A DNA stretch of 64,000 nt, taken from contig CM026426.1 in NCBI GenBank assembly GCA_014871385.1, positions 633,201-697,200 of the forward strand, in the 5' to 3' direction. This document shows positions 23,178 to 35,085 of this stretch, one piece after another. The notes below the pieces were generated by a model that was not told where the DNA came from, ran no database searches, and saw nothing but the letters and a program-made list of their open reading frames with translations. Numbering within the stretch: the stretch's first letter is position 1; each line of letters begins with the position of its first letter. The position numbers were made by a program, and so were the translations under genes. This DNA is from Ceratodon purpureus (taxonomy: Eukaryota > Streptophyta > Bryopsida > Pseudoditrichales > Ditrichaceae).

Positions 23178-23840
23178 TGTTACCGCTCCAGCAAGGCCAG
23201 CAAGGATAGCCTAGGACGGTGGGACTGATAGTGCAACAAGGAGTTACAAGGAGAAGTTCAATTAGATTAGTATAAACAGGGTAGTCAGGGTAGAGAACAT
23301 ACTCCTCAATTTTGCGGTTAGAGTCGAGTCCGGTCTCAGAGCAGCTGGTTTTCCTAGAGCAGCTTGCCCCCTCATGTAAGCACCTGAACCTTGGTGTTCA
23401 TGGACATTCTTGGTTTTTTAAGCTAATACTACACTATCTCTTCCCCACCCTCTGCCCTCCCTTGTCTCGCTTGTCTGAAACTTGCTTGCTGTTCGATTGC
23501 TCTACTGAACTCACGTGTTTCTGACCCTTGCCTTGCACTGTCCCGACTACCGAGCCTTCTCGGAATCCATTGCTTTTCCCTCTCTTGGTATTCACGGGGT
23601 CTTGGTTGGGGCTCTACCTATCTGGTTTCCACGGCTGACTCAGGATTGAACTGCGCGCCCGTGGAAGACCCAACGGTCCCAGGTCCGGTACCAAGGAGCA
23701 CCCTGATGGCCCTATGACTGTGCATCGGGACTAACCGCCACGGTCCCTCTTTAATTTGCCCCACATAACCAGTCTCGAACTTTTGCCCTTGACCCCGGAT
23801 TCTCACCTCAGGCAGCTCCATGTTATGACCTAGGCTAACA
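23178..23840 (+). repeat. 5' LTR of the gypsy
   Basis: 663 bp, ends TGTTA and TAACA. The reading-frame-like peptide at 23312-23524 is shared exactly with the 3' LTR and is not a gene. Promoter and polyadenylation signals are expected in an LTR, but I do not see a certain TATA box. Confidence 0.95.
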
Positions 23841-23843
23841 TTT

Positions 23844-23861
23844 TGGCGACCATGCTGGGGA
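23844..23861 (+). promoter_or_regulatory. Primer-binding site of the gypsy
   Basis: TGGCGACCATGCTGGGGA starts three bases after the 5' LTR. It begins with TGG, complementary to a tRNA 3' CCA, and resembles the arginine-tRNA-type site of Tat/Ogre elements. The tRNA identity is inference from memory of that group. Confidence 0.75.
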
Positions 23862-23911
23862 TGGTCTGCTGAGGTTATTCCAAATACTTCCTTGAAAACT
23901 AAACTCTCAGC

Positions 23912-24960
23912 ATGCCTCCAAGGAAACTCCCCTTGGAGCGCATAAATGAAGCTGAAGACGCTGCTCAACAGGAGGATTCCGAATCCATAAAAGAATTCTT
24001 AGTATGGATGAGAGAGCAAATGACTGACCTAGTAGCCATGAACGAGGCTACTAACGCCAAGTTAGAACTACTTAGTGCACAATATCACACACTGCAAGAA
24101 AGCAGAACACAAGAGGCTCTCCACCCCATGGCTCAGGCTTCAGAGGCCCTCCCTAAGACTATAAGATCCACAACGTTACCTTGGGAAAACCATACTGCTG
24201 CCACAGCACCTAGCCAAGGGGACCTAAGTAAACATACCAAGTATCCCAAAATCTCTTACCCTGTGTTTGATGAATCAGGGGATCCAGATTGGCATATCAG
24301 AAGTTTCAAAGTTATTGCCTGTACAAATGGGGTCACCTGCACTGAAGATCTCCAAAACATTTTCGGCACCACGCTCCAAGGAAACCACATTCATTGGTAC
24401 ATTGATTTTGAAACTGAACACTCCCACGCAACCTGGGAAGACATGGAACGAAGTTTTCTACATAAATTTAGAAAACTTAAAACCAGTTCCAAGGTCCTAA
24501 GAGCTGTGGGTAGCATTACTCAGGACAGAAATGAACCCGTGGACAAGTTCTACGATAGATTCAAACAACTTGCTGACAAACTAAGTGAGAGACCTGAAGA
24601 AGATTATCTTTGCGAATGGTTTAGAAAGGGACTGTTACCATGGATTCAACAAGGCATTGTAATCCGTGGGGTTAAGACTTTACAAGATATTTTGAGTGCG
24701 GCAAATGACATTAGCCGAGAGTTAGGGGCCTTAAACAAAACTTGCTACCTTTGCCAAATTTACGACCAGAAAATAGACGGCCAGTAAACCCCTGTTCCAG
24801 CTGTGGAAAAATCCATGGAGGTCGATGCTGGTATGCTAATACCCCTTCTCGAATTGAAGAGAACCGCCGTCCTCGTCCTACCACAGCAGCCGTGTATCCA
24901 GAAGAAATCAATGTTGATGCCTTCCAGCCCAGCCGAAGCGATGCCTGCTGGGAATGTTGA
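23912..24960 (+). pseudogene. gag: gag of the gypsy element, with a frame change before its zinc knuckle
   Basis: From ATG 23912 the frame encodes 291 residues with the usual retrotransposon gag helix region (VDKFYDRFKQLADKLSE near residues 211-227). It ends at TAA 24785-24787. The zinc knuckle CSSCGKIHGGRC (CX2CX3HX3C, common in plant gypsy gag) is in the next frame, 24742-24960, where TGA 24958-24960 stops it. Either a one-base change or a programmed shift separates them. The later stop and further downstream shift favour mutation. Confidence 0.8.
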
Positions 24961-25143
24961 TCAGTAACCCACCGACGGAGCCAATGTCCATAGTTACATC
25001 AGAGATGGGCCCAGTACCGTGCCAACCCAGGGAATCATGGCACCGTAGAACATCAGAAAGCCCCTGGAACCCCTAGACAAGGTGGAGTCACACTTACTGA
25101 GGTCCATGGAGTCGAAACTAATGTATCCACAATCAGCACGGCC

Positions 25144-25857
25144 GTGGTAACGACCAGATCCAAAACTACCACGGACGACCATGTGGTTGAACACAGAAAA
25201 CCATTTTCGGAAAATCATTGGGAAAGGCTACACAGAATCAGGCAAGACCTACATGATGGCCTAGAAGGTCCACACGACACCACGTCATTACAACAGATTT
25301 TAGATGATACCAATGTGACCATCACATTCTCCAAGTTAATCAAATTAAGCCCAAAACTTCAGAAATACTTACAACAAACAGCCTCACCGGATGAACCATC
25401 CAATCCAGAGGTTTTTGAAGTTATTGCTACTACATTAGACCCGGATGCCGCAGTGATACATTTACAACTTGGAAACCATGAATTAACCAATGTGTTAGTA
25501 GATGGAGGATCTGGAGTTAACGTTATGAGCAATTATTTAAGAAAACAATTGGGATTACCATCACCCAAGTTAGCCCGGTTTATCCTGCGCATGGCAAATA
25601 ATGCCCTAGTAACACCCTTGGGCATAATATCAACCGTAGCTATTACTACACATGGAGTATCTACCCGAGCTACCTTCGTAGTAGTTGATATGCCTGATAG
25701 CAGTAATTTCCCTGTCATCCTGGGAACACCATGGCTGAGAGATATGAATGCTGTACACGACTGGTCCACGAATCAGATCCAAATTCAGCGACAAGGAAAA
25801 ACCGTGGTCATCCTAGTTGATAGCTGCATCACCAGGGCAAAAGCCAACCAAATTTGA
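25144..25857 (+). pseudogene. pol: Protease region of gypsy pol
   Basis: The frame contains NVLVDGGSGVNVMSNYL around residues 118-134, the retropepsin active-site loop with DGG as in several plant Tat-type proteases. ILGTPWLRDMNAVHDW follows near residue 196. It ends at TGA 25855-25857, one C-to-T change from CGA, and continues in the same frame into the reverse transcriptase part. Confidence 0.8.
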
Positions 25858-27596
25858 CACAAGGCAGGAACAAATTGGGAAGATGGTCTTTCTCCATCAC
25901 AAGAAGCCTTGGTTTTCCAAGCCAATCCCGACTTGATTCCACTAGCAGAAATTCACTTGGCCAGCATCGTAGCTGAGCAAGACCAAATGGACATACCTCC
26001 ACATTTTTCCCAGGAAACTCAAGAAGCGGTAACCGTAAATGCTATTCCTGCCAACCAAGCTCTGCAAAAGGAAGTGGTTACTGGTTGGTCTCATGGTGCT
26101 AAAGACAAAGTGGAGTTAGTAAACTTGGGAACCATGGAAAACTCCAAGTATATCAAAATCAATGCTGATGCTCCTGAGCAAATCAAACAAGCCGCGATAG
26201 CCCTGTTCCATGAATATCAGGACATTTTTGCATGGGGCCACGAAGATCTTAAAGGGATACCTCTAACGCGAGCAGAACACACTATAGACCTGGTCCCAAA
26301 TGCCACACCAGTCCAACAACGAAGATACAGAATGAACCCGAATTATGCAGTACGAGTCAAGGCTGAACTTGACAAACTCTTGAAAGCCAAGTTCATTTCA
26401 CCAGTAGACTCTGCACCCTGGTTATCTCCCATGGTGATTATTCCCAAGAAAAATGGACCTTGAGAATCTGTGTAGATTTTCGTAAATTAAATGCGGCTAT
26501 CAAGAAAGACCATTACCCCTTGCCTTACATGGAAGAAATCATTGATGAAGTAGCCAGTCATGATATGTACTCTTTCTTAGATTGTTTTTCAGGATATTAC
26601 CAAGTAGCCATGGCCGAGCACGATAAAAATAAAACGGCTTTCTCTACCGAGTGGGGACCATATCAGTTTCAAAGAATGCCTTTCGGAGCTAAAATTGCAC
26701 CCATGACTTTCCAACGTGTCATGGAATTAATTTTTAGACCCTATTTGAAAAGATTCTTTAGAATATATCTCGATGATGGAACGGTTTATGGACAGATTAA
26801 AGATCATGTGTCACAACTCAGGCAAATATTCGAAGCTTGCCGAGTCAACGGGGTTAGCTTGAATGCAGAGAAATGTATGTTTCTCTTCTTTGCGGGTGCG
26901 ATCCTCGGCTACATCGTACGCAAATACAGAAAACTTCCGGATCCCAAGAAAATCAAGGATATCCTAGCCATCACCCCTCCCACAGATCAGAAGGGGATAC
27001 AACGTTTATTGGGCTTGTCTCAATTTAACAAAATATATATAGCCCCGATCACAGCATTGAACCACGCAAAATACAAGTATCCTCAGGACTGGACCCCTGC
27101 AGCCCAGGCCGCCTTGGAAAAAATCAAGATAGCTTATTCTCGGGCCCCTATTCTCATAGCCCCGGATTGGTCCAAACCATTCCATGTTCATACCGATGCC
27201 TCCAACATCGCTGTCGGCGTCATGCTTGCTCAGAACTTGAATGGAAAATATGACCAACCAGTAGCATACGCTAGTCGCCTCTTAAATCAAGCAAAAAAGA
27301 ATTATTCTACCACCAAAAGAGAAGCTTTGGCCATGATTTATGCTGTCAAGAAATTCCGCCATTATTTACTAGGCAACAAGTTCCGTTTTATGGTTGATCA
27401 TCACAGTTTATCTTACCTGGTCAATCAACCCTTGGTCACAGGGCGAGTAGCTCGTTGGATCATGATTCTCCTGAAATATGACTTTGAAGTGGTTTATGTA
27501 CCAGGCAAACGCCACATAGTGGCTGAGTTTCTATCTAGGGATTCCAAGGCAACCGAGGAAGGCATTGATGATTCATTTAATGAGCCTTATATCTAG
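25858..27596 (+). pseudogene. pol: Reverse transcriptase and RNase H region of gypsy pol
   Basis: The RT starts in the protease frame (VQQRRYRMNPNYAVRVKAEL; SPMVIIPKKNGP) and is broken at 26461 by a one-base loss inside the KKNGTWR motif. The next frame carries RICVDFRKLN, YQFQRMPFGAKIAP and the catalytic YLDD at about 26767. RNase H follows, with HTDASNIAVGVMLAQ around 27190-27234 and YSTTKREALAMIYAVKKFRHY near 27305. All core residues seen are present, so only the frame break and stops disable it. Confidence 0.9.
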
Positions 27597-29117
27597 ACTG
27601 CTAGCCTTGAAATTAGTATTCCCATGGATTGGCGTGGAGACATCATACGCTATCTAACTCAAGGCGTAACCCCAGAGGGCCTCTCAGGAACAAGGAAAGT
27701 CAGTTTCGTACGCACTACCTTGCCATATACCATGGTTAAGAGACAACTCTACCGCCTCGGGCCAGACCAGGAAACTCGTCTCTGCGTCCCCACAGGAGAA
27801 GAGCAAAACATAATCGCCATTCTCCATGATGGACCTGCAGGTGGTCACCAAGGCCCTGATACCACGATAAAGAAAATTTTGACTGCCCGCTACTGGTGGC
27901 CAACATTACACAAAGATGTCCACGAATATGTTAAGCACTGCCATGCATGCCAAATTTCTACCACGAATTTTCAATATCAAGGCCGCGTACCATTAAAATC
28001 CATTCCGCCGTTGGGACCATTCCAGCGTTGGGGGCTAGATTTTGTTGGCCCCATTAGACCCGCAACCAAACAGGGTTACAAGTACATCTTGGGAGCCACG
28101 GATTAAACCACCAAGTGGGTTGAGGCAAAACCTCTCAGAACAAACACGGCCATGGTCACAGCAACTTTCATATATGAAAATATTATTACTCGTTTTGGCT
28201 GCCCCTTGGAAATCGTGTCCGACCATGGAAGCCATTTTGTGAACGCAGTGATAGAAGACCTCTTAGATAATCATATCATCAAACACAGACTTAGCATAGT
28301 TTACTACCCCCAGGGAAATGGACAGGCAGAGTCTACCAATAAAACCTTGATCAACATGTTACGCAGGTTCATACATGCAAATTAGAGTGATTGGGATGAT
28401 TCTCTGGCTGCAGCCCTGTGGGCATACCGTGTAGCCACAAAAATAGCTACTCAGGTAAGCCCCTTCGAAATGGTATATGGTACACAACCTCTATTACCTA
28501 CCAAGTACGTAGCCCCCACTTTCCAATCCCTGGATCCCAAGGACTACACACCCCATCGAGTCCTGGCTGCCCGTCTAAGGGACATCCACCATCTAGAAGA
28601 AGTCCGGGCTTTTGCACTTAAAAACATCCAAAACAAACAGGAGAAGACTGCTAGGTATTTCCAAGCTTCCAAACCAGTCCGGGCTTTTGAAAAAGGTGAT
28701 CAAGTTTTATGGTGCCCACGAGACCCAAAAACCACGAAGACTAAATTCGAATCAATATGGCATGGACCGTACCGAGTTCAGCTGGTGCTTCCAAACAATA
28801 CTATCCTATTGGTAAATAACGACTACTTTGACAAATATGCAACCATTGTTAATTCTACCAAACTTAAACATTATCATTCGGTCACCACGGAAACAGCCCC
28901 CACACTTAGCCTTGGGGAGATTTATAAAACCATGGCCACCGAGGCACAAAATGATGAGGAACCTGAGGACACAACTCAGCCCAAGGAACCCATGGACCCC
29001 ATGGAATTTCACATCAGCCTAGTTCAAGTATGCCTACATGGTAGCCAAGACTCCATGGACAGTCCCATCGAGGGGACACTTCAAGTTCCCCTTGGCCCCC
29101 GCACACATAGGCCCTAG
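27597..29117 (+). pseudogene. pol: Integrase region of gypsy pol
   Basis: Same frame as the RT. The HHCC zinc domain (ILHDGPAGGHQG, then CHACQ) lies at about 27820-27950. The DDE core has WGLDFVGPI near 28030, SDHGSHFVN near 28220 and [16 protein letters not shown] near 28305. TAA at 28104-28106 and TAG at 28383-28385 interrupt it. The C-terminal tail runs to TAG 29115-29117 with an SH3-like FEKGDQVLWCPRD segment near 28690. No chromodomain is obvious. Confidence 0.9.
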
Positions 29118-31215
29118 CCGCCACAATCATTGCGGGGCACGCTGCTAGGCAGGGTCCAGCCAGACTGTCTCCTCCAACTCCTATCTATCCCATCACGGCT
29201 GCAAAGGTCCCATGGAGCTATCTTAGCTCACCCTTTAATTTCTTCCCTCAGCTCCCTTTGCCCTTTGCGTCTGTCCACCTCCCTTTCTTCATGGTGTCTC
29301 GGTGCACCATTCTCCACGCATTTCCGTGAGTGCGCACAGACTGTGTCCCAAGGCATTGACTGCTCTTCGTTTTCTTCCTCATCTCTTCAGCTTCCCGCAT
29401 TCCTCTCTCACTGCCAGTGCTCCGTACTTGCGACACACTACACAGAATTAGCATCCATGGAGAGCCGCAAGGTCTAGCCTCCATTCCATGTTCCACGCAT
29501 GATCATGGAATGGAAGAGGCAGCCGGACCTCATCTGGCTCACGGAGACAAGGTTAGCACGTTACTTGACCTTGCTCGATGGGAAGGTCAACATCAAGCAT
29601 TGCACCGAATTTGTGAACTCTATGCGCACACAAAGCGAGTCAGCAACTCACCCGGCTGGTGTCGTGGATGGCGAGCTTGTGGAGTATACCAGCAGGTATC
29701 TCCACAAGTTCTTCGGCTCGGACGGACTAGGCGCCACCGCGTGGAACGAAGGCTCGCGCTATCCCCAACCAGACGTCTTGGCTCGCGTAGGCAGCTTGGA
29801 GCCCCAGAAGGACAGCACGTATGATGTTTTCACATTAGGCAATCACATGAAGGATCCATGGTTCTCAAGAATGCGTGGTGTTCTATCCCAGGTGTACTTC
29901 CAGAACAACTGCAATGGCATCCTGCCATCGCAGTTGTCCCAGCTGCTCTTGGCTGACCTTGGAGAGAAGATTAGTTGGGGCCTCATGGTGGAAGAGAATT
30001 TTCTCATCGAGATGCGTGGGTACCGGCAGCGCATCAATTACAGCAGCCCCGTGGGTCCGTTTTTAACAGCGTACATTGCCCATTTCTTGGCCTTCCACAA
30101 GAGATACAACAGACCGCCACTCATGGGAACCTTCTTTGACATCTAGAGGGAGATCGCCGCGGCCACGGCTCGAGACCCTGCTCTCCCAGGTTTGGAGCAG
30201 CAGAACCAAGAGTACTTGGCCAGGTGCAAGACCTTGGCATCCCAGGGGCAAAGTTCACATAGCACCGAGGATGTGGCGCAGATCCAGGAGCAGAAGGTCA
30301 CTGCAGAACTTGCAATGCAGACATTCAAGGCCAACAAGGTCGGATGGGTGCACAATGCAGCCAAACTGATTGCATTCAATGCATATCAGTGGCTGCGCAC
30401 CAATCCCCAAACAACCATGGATCCCCGGCAGGACTTCTTGAACCAGTGCATCGATGAGGCACTCGTCGCCTTGGAGTTAGAGCAGTCAGAAAATGACTGG
30501 GACAACATGGAGCTCGAGGCCATGTCTCCACCGTCGCACATGGAACTTGCGCCCTTCAGCCCTGCCACACACCCAAAGAAAGACCATCGATTGGCTGCCA
30601 TCTCCGACATCGAGACCCAAGACGACCGAGTCCATATCCCCGAGCACTTCACGGATCCCGAGGATTCTCTACAGCCGTCACCTCGCCTGCTTCCTGCAGC
30701 CCAAGCTTCGCCAAGTTTGCCCCCTACAACCCACGCATCACCAAGCTAGGTTACCACGCGACCCAAATCCTTTAGGAAACATAAGGAAGCATTAAAAAAG
30801 CTAGAGGAAGATTTCGGTCTTGAAGATCAGGCCAGTGATGAGGATGAAGCCAGGGACGAGTTAGAAATTGCTGTTGAAGAAGTTAAACGTTATTTTTCTG
30901 CAAATCCGGATTTGATCAACCTCTATAGTGATCCTGAAGCTGACCATGTGCAATGCCCTTCTTGCAACAAGATCCTACAAAAAACCGTTTATGACGTATA
31001 TCAGCATTCCATTACTTCCCGGTCTAAACATAACCTAATCCATAAGGGGGTGGGTGCAGCCAAAGCCGCCATATATGGAGACCAAGCACCTCCTTGTTGA
31101 CATGCCCCGGTACCACGAGAAGAGACCAGGCCAATTCGGAGACCTGCTCATAGGCGAACGCGTGGCTAAAGACCAACAATTCCAGACGAATTGCACTCTC
31201 CGAGTGAGGGCAAAA
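29118..31215 (+). pseudogene. Extra sense ORF of the gypsy, with C-terminal zinc-finger-like motif
   Basis: Between integrase and 3' LTR one frame stays coding-like for nearly 1.6 kb. Residues from 29499 (WKRQPDLIWLTETRLARYL) run through TAG 30144-30146, a helical region, a Pro/Ser-rich stretch ending at TAG 30747-30749, and an acidic coiled region. A CPSCNKILQKTVYDVYQH segment with a further H (NLIHKG) lies at about 30955-31045, resembling a CX2C...H...H zinc finger. Both stops are one C-to-T change from CAG. Additional sense ORFs at this place occur in Tat/Athila-type elements; the function of this one is unknown. Confidence 0.65.
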
Positions 31216-31878
31216 TGTTACCGCTCCAGCAAGGCCAGCAAGGATAGCCTAGGACGGTGGGACTGATAGTGCAACAAGGAGTTACAAGGAGAAGTTCAAT
31301 TAGATTAGTATAAACAGGGTAGTCAGGGTAGAGAACATACTCCTCAATTTTGCGGTTAGAGTCGAGTCCGGTCTCAGAGCAGCTGGTTTTCCTAGAGCAG
31401 CTTGCCCCCTCATGTAAGCACCTGAACCTTGGTGTTCATGGACATTCTTGGTTTTTTAAGCTAATACTACACTATCTCTTCCCCACCCTCTGCCCTCCCT
31501 TGTCTCGCTTGTCTGAAACTTGCTTGCTGTTCGATTGCTCTACTGAACTCACGTGTTTCTGACCCTTGCCTTGCACTGTCCCGACTACCGAGCCTTCTCG
31601 GAATCCATTGCTTTTCCCTCTCTTGGTATTCACGGGGTCTTGGTTGGGGCTCTACCTATCTGGTTTCCACGGCTGACTCAGGATTGAACTGCGCGCCCGT
31701 GGAAGACCCAACGGTCCCAGGTCCGGTACCAAGGAGCACCCTGATGGCCCTATGACTGTGCATCGGGACTAACCGCCACGGTCCCTCTTTAATTTGCCCC
31801 ACATAACCAGTCTCGAACTTTTGCCCTTGACCCCGGATTCTCACCTCAGGCAGCTCCATGTTATGACCCAGGCTAACA
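31216..31878 (+). repeat. 3' LTR of the gypsy
   Basis: 663 bp, same length as the 5' LTR. One difference seen by eye (C at 31869 for T at 23831). It is preceded by a short purine-rich GAGTGAGGGCAAAA that could be the polypurine tract. Confidence 0.95.
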
Positions 31879-31883
31879 GTGGT
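31879..31883. other. Right target-site duplication GTGGT of the gypsy
   Basis: Exact copy of 23173-23177. Confidence 0.9.
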
Positions 31884-34800
31884 CCCGCTTCCAGTCTGAA
31901 ATAGGCCAAAATCCTTCCTGTAAGGTGGCGGAATTGGGGGGTAGTGGCTCATTGACCTCCTTTAAAATTCGCTCCCAATATTGTACATATGATAACATGT
32001 CTTGTGCGTATTTCTTATCCCGAGCCATGCCAGTTCTCTAGTACTCAATGTACTTAGATAATACACTTTTGATGAAATTTCTCTTCTCTAAACACTCCGC
32101 TGCTCGTGCCACCTCTTTATCTGCGTTCTTCTTCCCCTCATGGACTTCAATACTACCTTATAAGTGCTTATGAAGAACCAGTTTGGGATCATCGACGGGC
32201 AAACGTGGTTTACCTTCTTTGTCTGCCCTCCACATTTTCACGGGTTTGCCAGGTGGAAGCCATGACGGATCAGTTGCACGCTTCTTGTACCTCATCACGG
32301 GCCAACCCGCATCCTCCCCATCCTCCACTACATAAAATTTAAAAAGATGCATTTCACTGTGACCTTCTATCGCATTACCTCCGTCGTGATGAAAATCAGC
32401 AAGATAACTTTTGAAGTCTGCCACTTCCTGAACAACCTTTGGAATAAAGGCAACTGTCTCCTATGAATCCGTGAATGCCTTCATAAGGTCGGCAAGGCAG
32501 TATGTGTTCTTTTGCTTAATGAGTTTCGACGGGTGACTAAAGTGGGCGTTGATGTCCTCATGTGTGTGTCCCACAATCAGGAAACCAACTTTAACTTCCT
32601 TGAATATTCGCCTCGCCGTCAGCAATGAGCAGAATGCTAGAAGAAACCGGTTCTTGTTGTCCTTTGCAGAATTGTCAAGCTGGGGATACAACTTCTTCGG
32701 CAAAGGAACAGCAGGCCTACCAGGCAGAGGTGGAGTGAGTGGCTCTTCTCTAGAGGGTGGAATTGAGGGGATGCAACGTGACGATATATGCATTAGCGCT
32801 TCAAAGAATTCATTCAATGGCGGAGCCTCGAAGAGTGCTTTTGACTCCCGGACAGGTAGTCTCTCCAAGGCACGGAATACCCTGCAGAACGAATAGATTG
32901 TGAAATTTGGGTCTCCTGGCCGTAGGGCAGTTGCATAGTGTGCGTAGGCGCCATCTCCGTATTTGTGAGTCAGCATTCCAGTACATGAAATCGGAATTTG
33001 ACCAAGCCCTGCCGTAGCCTTCGTGATACATTGCATCCGGGGGATCGCTGTTTTCGATGTGTCCATCTTATTGTGTATGATGCATAGGAACTCAGCAGGA
33101 CTCTGTATAGATTGGGTTGTCCATCCGTAATAAATGTTGCGACAAGCTCGTTGATAGTTCAAATGCCTGGTCCTATCCTCTGTCAAGCTCTGGCACTCGT
33201 CCGACCATCTAGGATACTTGGCAATGAGTTCAACGAGGAAGTCACACTCAGTGCACTTGGAGAAATTACTTCCTACCGCCTTGACCTCAACGTTGCGGAA
33301 GTACTCCTTCCTCATGCGACTAACAGAGGACTGCAAAATCGGCTTCGCGTTGCACTGCTCATTGACCTAGACAGCACAGAGTGAGGCCGATTAGTTGGCC
33401 AGTTCGCCATCCGGTCCGCGGGCCGCCGACGTTAGTAATCACTAGAATTCAATGAACTATCCAAAGTGAAAGAAGATGAGGAGGAACTTACGGCGTTGGC
33501 CATTTCGCGCATGTGATTCCAGTTCATCGCAGACGGGAGTACTTTGAGCGCGGCCACTCTCATTGACACGGCCACTTCTCGCCGAAGCCTTGTAGTTGTA
33601 GTACGTGCATTTTGATACTCCGTGAATAATATACCACGCCACTTCACATACGTCAACGTTTGCAAGAGTAACATAGAGCTTCCGCTTGCCGGGTACAGTA
33701 TGTAAGTGCCCTTGCACAGCGAAGGACATCTCTCGCCTCGCCACGAAGGTTGTTGCGTAAAATGTACGACAAATACACACAGTATCTTCTCATCTAAAAG
33801 TCTGGCAGCATCGGTCCTTGCAACACCGCTTTGAGCTCACTAAGCGGCATTCAGCAGGGACAACCATTCGATGAAGCTTAGTAGAGGAGACGTCATCTTT
33901 TTCGCGAACTTTCTTCCTCACCGATTGATAGGCATACTTCGGGACACCATCCAGACCATCGTCCGCGTCGGCGTCTGCTAAATTCCCGGAGCAGTAAGTA
34001 ATTATATGAGAGAGAAGGTGACCCCCTTCTAAGCGAGTGTGAGTCAGACGCCATCTGAGAGTTGCCATCTGCAGGTGATCGTCTTCAGAGTCGAAGAGAA
34101 CCCCAACCTCTATATCCCCTAGGACTTCATCATCACATGCCTCGTCCGGTAAACATACTTGAATCATTGCTCTACCACGGACTGATAGGTCATCATCAAG
34201 AAGTTCGACATACCGATTTCTCCAGAGGTGGCGGTCAGGATAAGAAGCATCTGGAGTGGATGGAGTACCCGAGGTCTCGGAATCCGGACCCCAACAATGA
34301 TCATCTGTTTCTACGTCGGATTCCCCCTGTTTAGACACATCGTCGTCACTGCTGATATTCATTGGAGACCTAGTCCCCAGATCCTGCTCAGACGGAGCGG
34401 AGTTGCTTTCATCAATTTCTTCATTGTCGTTCCCCAAGTGAGGTTCTGTCGGCGGGCAGCCGACGGGACATATAATAGCGAACGCGCCGTTCACAAGTGG
34501 ACATACCTTGAATCCACTCCAAAGTACCAATCGCCCTACAGCACACCCGATCGTTAACACATCCGATAATTCGCAGAAAGCAGGAGTTTCAGAGAATTCT
34601 GGATTGATGGACGACACTCTCACTACTAGAAAGAAGCTGTGAGGAATCAAGAACCTCTCCCACGTTCCTTTAGGAGAGCACTCCAAAATGACTCCAGCGG
34701 CAATACAACGCTTTAAGCCTTCGGATTCCTTGAGGAGCGCAACTTCCATCTGCTCTGCGAGGTCCAGGAATTCTTGAACGGGCTTGACATCTTCTACAAC

Positions 34801-35085
34801 ATCCGTCGGCGGGCAGCCAACGGCGTTGATGTCATCTTCTTCCACCTCTCTGAAAGGCCTAAGGTCTGCCGCCTCCCACAATATCATGCGTCCTAAGCAG
34901 TTGCTGAAGAACTTCACACCCTCATCCGGAAATGGTATATTCATTTCCATGTTGTCTGAAACCTCAATCACTATTACCATCACTACTATAGGATCAAATT
35001 CTACAACACGTTGGATCACTGCCCTGCCTACATAATAGAGCCCAGCTGAGTAAGGGCCACAACAACGCCCTTTTTGACCTTCCAC
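31884..35085 (-). pseudogene. DUF7869-domain gene of element A (N-terminal and central part)
   Basis: Read on the minus strand. The N-terminal part (35085 to 33793) is acidic and unrecognised and contains VGCPPT peptides made by element palindromes. Then come CCKDRCCQTF, a stop TGA, and FYATTFVARREM, followed by VCEVAWYIIHGVSKCTYYNY. A GCC/GTAAGT donor ends the exon at 33492. After an intron, with a TCTAG acceptor around 33368, the core runs through CTECDFLVELIAKYPRW to LYPQLDNSAKDNKNRFLLAF and VGHTHEDINAHFSHPSK (about 32525-32700), the signature of DUF7869 proteins. TAG 32461-32463, a TAA near 32160 and a TAG near 32040 follow, all in frame. The gene reaches the gypsy at 31884 and resumes at 23172. 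A role in transposition is inference. A frame shift probably lies between 33674 and 33500. Confidence 0.75.

Larger units (their letters stand above)
23178..31878 (+). mobile_element. Ty3/gypsy LTR retrotransposon nested in element A
   Basis: Two 663-bp LTRs start TGTTACC and end GGCTAACA, with an exact GTGGT duplication outside. In order: primer-binding site, gag, protease, reverse transcriptase, RNase H, integrase, and an extra sense ORF before the 3' LTR. This is Ty3/gypsy order, and the extra downstream ORF and arginine-tRNA-like primer site recall the Tat/Ogre/Athila group. The internal region has frameshifts and stops, so this copy is not autonomous. The LTRs differ at one position I could see (T at 23831, C at 31869), so insertion was recent. 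Confidence 0.95.

Noticed and set aside
23312..23524. A 70-codon open frame present identically at 23312 and 31350
   Set aside because: It lies inside both LTRs and is duplicated only because the LTRs are. No sign of coding.
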